This document shows, piece by piece, positions 7,306-10,840 of a DNA stretch of 10,840 bases. A program made the translations under genes and the position numbers. Under the pieces are notes generated by a model that saw nothing but the letters and a program-made list of their open reading frames with translations, searched no databases and was not told where the DNA came from. Every line of letters begins with the position of its first letter. Within the stretch, counting starts at the first letter, position 1. Source of the stretch: CAZYWA01 sp964650975 [NCBI: uncultured bacterium] (lineage in GTDB: Bacteria; JADJOY01); NCBI GenBank assembly GCA_964650975.1, contig CAZYWA010000242.1, forward strand, positions 1 to 10,840, given 5' to 3'.

Positions 7306-7442
7306 ACCATCGGCCAAGCACCAGAGCGATCTCGTAGGGAGGGCGCCCGCGCCTTCGGCGCTCCTGCCGCGCCAGGCTCGAAGCGGACCGGCAGGAGCCG
7401 GTCCCGCCCGCAGATCGCTCACATGCATGGTCGGTGATTTAG
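7302..7442. repeat. Imperfect palindrome of about 140 bp with REP-like hairpins
   Basis: The outer arms 7302-7332 and 7412-7442 are inverted copies, matching at 24 of 31 positions by my count, with the inner nine bases (7324-7332 and 7412-7420) perfect. Inside are a second perfect ten-base inverted pair (7360-7369 with 7389-7398) and two local hairpins. The first starts with the tetranucleotide GTAG (7334-7337), followed by a stem 7338-7347 with 7357-7364 that has a two-base bulge. The second is a perfect eight-pair stem, 7385-7392 with 7397-7404, around AGGA. A GTAG foot and a bulged GC-rich stem are hallmarks of REP elements moved by TnpA-REP (RAYT) transposases, and two opposed hairpins resemble a BIME. 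No transposase is present. The element may also end transcription from cobD. Confidence 0.6.
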
Positions 7443-7528
7443 AAGGCTTGGACGAAAGAAATTCAGACGCCTGGATCAGGGCATGCGTGGCGGGAAGCCG
7501 CTCGAGCGTCTGTGCCTCGTCGCCTATG

Positions 7529-7600
7529 GGCTGCGGTCCCTCGCAGCCGCAGGCGTCCATCTTGGTTCAGACGCTGCGGACGCGAGGGACCGCGTCCCTC
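7529..7600. repeat. Pair of 12-base inverted repeats with nested hairpins
   Basis: GCGGTCCCTCGC at 7533-7544 is the exact inverse of GCGAGGGACCGC at 7582-7593. Each copy can also form its own hairpin: GGCTGCG (7529-7535) with CGCAGCC (7542-7548), and GAGGGAC (7584-7590) with GTCCCTC (7594-7600). The 37-base spacer contains a further GCGTC/GACGC pair (7553-7557 with 7570-7574). The sequence can thus fold into alternative structures. It may be another repeat element, a bidirectional terminator or a structured RNA; the sequence alone does not decide. Confidence 0.5.
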
Positions 7601-7645
7601 CAAACATTAAGCAATCGGTTCGGAGGAAGCGCTCCGGGCAATGAT

Positions 7646-7679
7646 CCGATTTTGTCCACACCTTCTTAGACGAAATCGG
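7646..7679 (-). terminator. Stem-loop just after the cobQ-cbiZ stop, possible terminator
   Basis: An 11-pair stem (7646-7656 with 7669-7679, one G-T wobble) with a 12-base loop starts six bases beyond the cobQ-cbiZ stop codon. The stem is unusually AT-containing for this DNA (CCGATTTTGTC). No T-run follows on either strand, so a classic intrinsic terminator is not clear. Position fits the 3' end of the minus-strand cobalamin operon; it could also be a processing or mRNA-stability hairpin. Confidence 0.35.
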
Positions 7680-7685
7680 TTCCGC

Positions 7686-9971
7686 TCAGCCGCGCTCGGC
7701 GAGCCAGCGCTCCACACCGGCCCGCACCGCCGCGTGGACCGCGGCGCCGATCAGCGATCCCACGCCGGTGTGCTTTCCCACGAATCGCTCCGCGCGGCCC
7801 GTGGTCGCGGCGAGCGGTGCCGCGACCGCGATGCAATCGGTGCCGCTGCCCGTCGCCGGCGCGGCGCTCACGACGCTCGCGACGCCTGCTTCGAGGACCG
7901 CGAGTGTCCGCGCCTCCGCCGCGAGCGCCAGCGCCTCGAGCAACGCTTCCGAGGTGAGCGGCACCGAGGTCCGTACCAGCACGTTGATGGTACCGGCCGC
8001 ACGCGCCGCCGCGGCGGAGGCGTCGGCCGGATCTCCGGCTCGCAGCGCGTTGGCGAGCCCCACCGTCACGATGCACTGGACCGAGAGATCCCCATCGGCG
8101 CGCGTCACGTCCTGGTACGCCGCCACCCGGCGGCTGGTGAGAAACAGCACCGCGCCGTCGAGCCCCGCGTCGCGAAGCCGCCGATCCGCGAAATCGCGAG
8201 CGTCGACCCCCGGCGACAATTCCTCCTCGGTCACCTGATGCCAGGCCACGGTGGTGGCGTACACCAGTCCCCCGCCAACGAGCGCCCAGCTCGCAACGTC
8301 GTGCACCCCGGGTAGCGTGGCGACCAACCATCGATCGCGCTGCTCGATCCGCAGCTCGCGATCCCGATCGGGCTCGGCCACGCGCCGCCCGAGGCCGGCG
8401 ATCCGGTAGAGCGCATTCATGTCGAGGCTCGCGCGCACCTCGCTGGCCAGCCGGTCGATCGGATCGGCTGGCGACGGTGCCGCATCGGGACTGCGCGTGA
8501 CCGGCGCCCGCCCACGATGACGGGCCAGGGAGTCGCGCAGGTGCGCTCGCACCGCGGCATCCTCGAGCAGCCCGTGGATCAGCGTGCCGACGACCGCGCC
8601 GTCGCGCGAGACCGCACCGTCGAGCGCGGCACCGGCCTCCTTCCCTACCTCCGCGACGCCCTCCACTCCACCCTCCGCCGCGACGTCGAAGATCGCGGCA
8701 CCAGCGGGCGATTCGAGCCACTCGATCCGCCCGGCGTGGATCTCGTATCCCTCGACCGAGAGCCGCGACGGAGCGAGGAACGAGCCGACGCCGGCGCTGG
8801 CGCGGACGCGCCTCGTCACCTTGCCCTCCGCGAACACGGTGCGAAACGGCAGCAGGCCCAGACCCGCGACGCGGGCCCGCGACGACTCGAGTCCGTGCGG
8901 ATCGAGGATCTCGCTCCCCAGCATCTGGGCGCCGCCGCAGATCGCGAGGGTCGGGCCGCCCGCCGCCGCGCGCGCCACGATCGCGTCCGCGAGGCCGCTC
9001 GATCGCAGCCACCCGAGATCGTTCACGGTCGACTTGGTGCCCGGCAGCACCACCAGATCGGCGCCCGCGAGCTCATCCGCGCGCTCGACGAAGCGCACGT
9101 CGAAACCCGCTTCGCGCTCGAGCGGCTGGAACTCGTCGTGGTTCGAGATCCGCGGCAGGCGCACGATCGCGACCTGGATCGGATCGCTTTCGGCGCCCTC
9201 GCCGCGCGCGCGCGTACCGCGCGCGCCGGGCGTGTCGAGCGACACCGAGTCCTCGTCGGCGAGCGCCAGGTCGCGCAGGAACGGCACGATGCCCAGCACC
9301 GGGACGCCGGTGCGCCGCGCCACGAAATCGAGGCCCAGTTGCAGCAACGCGGCGTCGCCGCGAAAGCGGTTCACGATCAACCCGCGCACGCGGGCGCGCT
9401 CGTCGCCTTCGAGCAGCGCCAGCGTGCCCACGAACGACGCGAGCAAGCCGCCGCGGTCCACGTCGCCGACCAGGAGCACGGGCGCATCCGCGAGCCGCGC
9501 GACGTGCATGTTGGCGAGATCCTGCGCGCGCAGGTTCACCTCGGCCGGGCTCCCCGCTCCCTCGATCACCACCACGTCGTGACGCGCGCGCAGCGCGGCG
9601 AGGCCCTCGGCGATGGCGGGCTCGAGCTGCGCGCGCAGGCCGCGGTATTCGTTGGCGCGAACCCGCGCGAACGGCCGTCCGCGCAGCACCACCTGGCAGA
9701 GCCGATCCGCCTCGGGCTTGAGCAGCACCGGATTCATCTCGACGGTGGGCTCGATCCCGCACGCGGCCGCCTGCACCGCTTGCGCGCGCCCGATCTCGTG
9801 GCCGCTCGCGGTCACCGCCGCGTTGAGCGCCATGTTCACGCTCTTGAACGGCGCCACCGACCAGCCGTCCTGGCGCAGGATCCGGCACAGCGCGGTGACC
9901 AGGATGCTCTTCCCGGCCGACGACGCCGTGCCCTGCACCATGATCGTGCGCGCTAGCCTCCGGTCGCTCAT
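7686..9971 (-). CDS. cobQ-cbiZ: Cobyric acid synthase fused to adenosylcobinamide amidohydrolase (CobQ-CbiZ)
   Basis: One uninterrupted 761-residue frame with two enzymes. Residues 1 to about 526 are CobQ, the glutamine-dependent amidase that adds four amides to adenosylcobyrinic acid a,c-diamide. It shows the synthetase P-loop MVQGTASSAGKS (11-22), MNPVLLKPEADR, VIEGAGSPAEVNLR, GDVDRGG, VNRFRGD, HDEFQPLE and VLPGTKSTVNDL. The class I glutamine amidotransferase domain has nucleophile Cys345 in ICGGAQMLG, GYEIHAGR and His466 in GTLIHGLL. The CobQ end motif (DPIDRLASEVRASLDMNAL) is intact. Residues from about 530 to 761 are CbiZ, which hydrolyses adenosylcobinamide to adenosylcobyric acid in salvage. 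Its signatures are CIVTVGLANALRAGD, GTINVLV (660-666), ATGSGTD (706-712) and GKHTGVGSLIGAAVHAAV. Both halves look complete and both yield the same product. The ATG at 9971 directly follows the btuR stop (TGAATG), implying coupled translation. Cytoplasmic. Confidence 0.93.
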   Translation of the reverse strand: MSDRRLARTIMVQGTASSAGKSILVTALCRILRQDGWSVAPFKSVNMALNAAVTASGHEIGRAQAVQAAACGIEPTVEMNPVLLKPEADRLCQVVLRGRPFARVRANEYRGLRAQLEPAIAEGLAALRARHDVVVIEGAGSPAEVNLRAQDLANMHVARLADAPVLLVGDVDRGGLLASFVGTLALLEGDERARVRGLIVNRFRGDAALLQLGLDFVARRTGVPVLGIVPFLRDLALADEDSVSLDTPGARGTRARGEGAESDPIQVAIVRLPRISNHDEFQPLEREAGFDVRFVERADELAGADLVVLPGTKSTVNDLGWLRSSGLADAIVARAAAGGPTLAICGGAQMLGSEILDPHGLESSRARVAGLGLLPFRTVFAEGKVTRRVRASAGVGSFLAPSRLSVEGYEIHAGRIEWLESPAGAAIFDVAAEGGVEGVAEVGKEAGAALDGAVSRDGAVVGTLIHGLLEDAAVRAHLRDSLARHRGRAPVTRSPDAAPSPADPIDRLASEVRASLDMNALYRIAGLGRRVAEPDRDRELRIEQRDRWLVATLPGVHDVASWALVGGGLVYATTVAWHQVTEEELSPGVDARDFADRRLRDAGLDGAVLFLTSRRVAAYQDVTRADGDLSVQCIVTVGLANALRAGDPADASAAAARAAGTINVLVRTSVPLTSEALLEALALAAEARTLAVLEAGVASVVSAAPATGSGTDCIAVAAPLAATTGRAERFVGKHTGVGSLIGAAVHAAVRAGVERWLAERG

Positions 9972-10568
9972 TCAGAACTCGACGCCCGGCTGCGCGCGGA
10001 TGCCGCGCTCGAACGGATGCTTCACGAGCTCGAAGCGCGTCACCAGGTCGGCGGCGGCGATCAGCGCGTCGGGTGCGTAGCGCCCGGTGCACACCACGTG
10101 CAGCTCGGGCGGCCGCGCTGCGAGGAACATGAGCAGCTCGTCGCACGGGAAAAAATCCTTGCCGAGCGCCACGTTGATCTCGTCGAGCACCAGGAGATCG
10201 AGCGCGCCGCATTCGACCGCGGCGCGCGCTCGCTCCATGCCGTAGCGCGCGAGCTCGCGCTGGCGCTCGTCGGAGCGCACCTCCCAGGTGAAGCCCTCGC
10301 CGGCGCGCTCGAGAGCAATCTCCGGAAAGCGGCCGAGCGCCGCCAGCTCGCCGTAGTCGCGCGAACCCTTGATGAACTGGACGATGTGGGTGCGCATGCC
10401 GTGTCCGGCCGCGCGCATCGCCATGCCGAAGGCCGCGGTCGACTTTCCCTTGCCGTCGCCGGTGTGCACGATCACCAGACCCACGCGATCGCGGTTCGCC
10501 GCCATCTTGCGATGCTTGGGGTCGGGTGGCCGGATGGTCTCCGGCCCAGCTGGCGCCTCGGGTTCCAC
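9972..10568 (-). CDS. cobO: Corrinoid adenosyltransferase (BtuR/CobO/CobA type)
   Basis: A 198-residue enzyme from GTG 10568. It transfers the adenosyl group of ATP to Co(I) corrinoids. Visible motifs: Walker A TGDGKGKSTAAFG (from residue 36), FIKGSRDYGE, GEGFTWE, LLVLDEINVAL, VVCTGRYAPDALIAAADLVTRF, VKHPFERGI and the family's usual C-terminal end RAQPGVEF. The start is ambiguous. GTG 10568 lies eight bases after the upstream stop and gives an N-terminus with HRKM before the catalytic domain, the length of E. coli BtuR. The intervening codons keep high GC at third positions. ATG 10505 would give 177 residues, like shorter family members. Neither has a good ribosome site. The gene sits between a reductase-like gene and cobQ-cbiZ in one tight minus-strand operon, consistent with adenosylating the corrinoids that CobQ and CbiZ then handle. 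Confidence 0.93.
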   Translation of the reverse strand: MEPEAPAGPETIRPPDPKHRKMAANRDRVGLVIVHTGDGKGKSTAAFGMAMRAAGHGMRTHIVQFIKGSRDYGELAALGRFPEIALERAGEGFTWEVRSDERQRELARYGMERARAAVECGALDLLVLDEINVALGKDFFPCDELLMFLAARPPELHVVCTGRYAPDALIAAADLVTRFELVKHPFERGIRAQPGVEF

Positions 10569-10575
10569 GGCGTGG

Positions 10576-10840
10576 CTACTTGTTGAAGAAGGGCTCGACG
10601 CGGATGCGCGCTTCGTCGATCCCACCGTCGCTGAGCCGCGCGGCCACGGCGGCGATGACGCGGCCGTCGCCCGCCAGATAATAGGTCGCCGCGCGATCGG
10701 CTGGAATTGCCGGATCTTCGCCGCCGAGCCTGGCGAACGAGAAGCGCGAGTCGCCGCGCCAGGCGGCAAGCCTCTCGGAGTGATAGGGCTCGTCGATCTC
10801 CCACCACAGCCGGATCGGATCGGGCCGCGACGAGCGCAGA
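10576..10840 (-). CDS. C-terminal part of a ferredoxin-NADP reductase-like flavoprotein (partial)
   Basis: The frame is open to the right window edge and ends at TAG 10578-10576, leaving 87 visible residues. It is the only strand and frame here with strong third-position GC. The segment reads WWEIDEPYHSERLAAWRG, then AATYYLAGDGRVIAAVAARL, then DGGIDEARIRVEPFFNK at the end. The last 35 residues follow the pattern of the NAD(P)-binding end of ferredoxin reductase-type flavoproteins: a Y-x-x-G-motif with VIAAV, an L-x-x-GI turn, then RI-x-x-E-x-FF. The N-terminal FAD part, if present, lies outside the window. It is eight bases upstream of the btuR GTG start, so probably in the same operon. A job in reducing cob(II)- to cob(I)alamin for the adenosyltransferase is plausible but inferred from position. 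The coding call is firm; the family call is moderate. Confidence 0.7.
   Translation of the reverse strand, partial: LRSSRPDPIRLWWEIDEPYHSERLAAWRGDSRFSFARLGGEDPAIPADRAATYYLAGDGRVIAAVAARLSDGGIDEARIRVEPFFNK

Larger units (their letters stand above)
7306..7685. other. Convergent intergenic region without a gene
   Basis: This 380-base stretch separates the ends of cobD and cobQ-cbiZ, which converge on it. It is less strictly GC-rich than the genes and is packed with inverted repeats, listed separately. A short open frame on the plus strand (7427-7669) runs through the hairpins, has no codon-position bias like the neighbours and resembles nothing I know; I do not call it a gene. Confidence 0.7.

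Noticed and set aside
7427-7669. Short plus-strand open frame of 80 residues in the intergenic region
   Set aside because: It runs through nested hairpins, lacks a ribosome site and codon bias, and resembles nothing known.
7306-7685. Cobalamin riboswitch near the cobalamin genes
   Set aside because: This spacer is at the 3' ends of both gene sets, and I see no conserved B12-box-like core; a leader for the minus-strand operon would lie beyond 10840.
7666-9012. Alternative minus-strand frame of 448 residues inside cobQ-cbiZ
   Set aside because: Product is a Gly/Arg-rich shadow; the CobQ and CbiZ motifs lie in the other frame.
8517-9956. Plus-strand open frame of 479 residues opposite cobQ-cbiZ
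   Set aside because: Antisense shadow rich in Arg, Ala and His without domain signatures.

Overview
The window is very GC-rich DNA. Codon third positions are almost all G or C, and genes are packed with stop/start overlaps or gaps of a few bases. Gene content points to a GC-rich Gram-negative bacterium, plausibly a deltaproteobacterium-like or related deep lineage. The pointers are a secreted DUF2844 protein paired with a DUF3443 lipoprotein, an eight-haem periplasmic cytochrome c, and cobalamin genes of the BtuR/CobQ type. The lineage is an inference; no rRNA, tRNA or other marker gene is present to fix it.

Layout. (1) 27-479, minus: a small protein with two copies of a GDLxxAxQAxxSL helical repeat, a His cluster and an acidic Gly/Ser/Asp tail. 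(2) 718-2414, plus: DUF2844 exported protein and DUF3443 lipoprotein, joined by a GTGA overlap. The DUF3443 protein carries two Asp-Thr/Ser-Gly-Ser motifs like those of two-lobed aspartic peptidases. (3) 2440-7305, plus: octahaem cytochrome c with a HEAT-like C-terminus, a four-helix membrane protein (ATGA overlap), an orphan-looking sensor histidine kinase without a HAMP domain, and a CobD/CobC-type aminotransferase-fold enzyme of cobalamin synthesis. (4) 7306-7685: a convergent intergenic region rich in hairpins, including an imperfect palindrome of about 140 bp with a REP-like GTAG-hairpin and a separate pair of 12-base inverted repeats. (5) 10840-7686, minus: the C-terminal part of a ferredoxin-NADP reductase-like flavoprotein (cut by the window edge), corrinoid adenosyltransferase (btuR/cobO), and a 761-residue fusion of cobyric acid synthase (CobQ) with an adenosylcobinamide amidohydrolase (CbiZ).

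How the genes fit together. The right third is a corrinoid module. BtuR/CobO adenosylates the corrinoid, which needs Co(I), and the reductase-like neighbour is a candidate electron supplier. CobQ amidates adenosylcobyrinic acid a,c-diamide to adenosylcobyric acid. The fused CbiZ domain makes the same adenosylcobyric acid by hydrolysing adenosylcobinamide or related salvaged corrinoids. CobD makes the aminopropanol phosphate that is next attached to adenosylcobyric acid. De novo synthesis and salvage therefore meet in one polypeptide. That CobQ-CbiZ fusion is the most interesting object in the window. Second is the DUF2844/DUF3443 pair with its aspartic-peptidase-like motifs. Third is the cytochrome/membrane protein/kinase cluster, which looks like an uncharacterised periplasmic redox unit.
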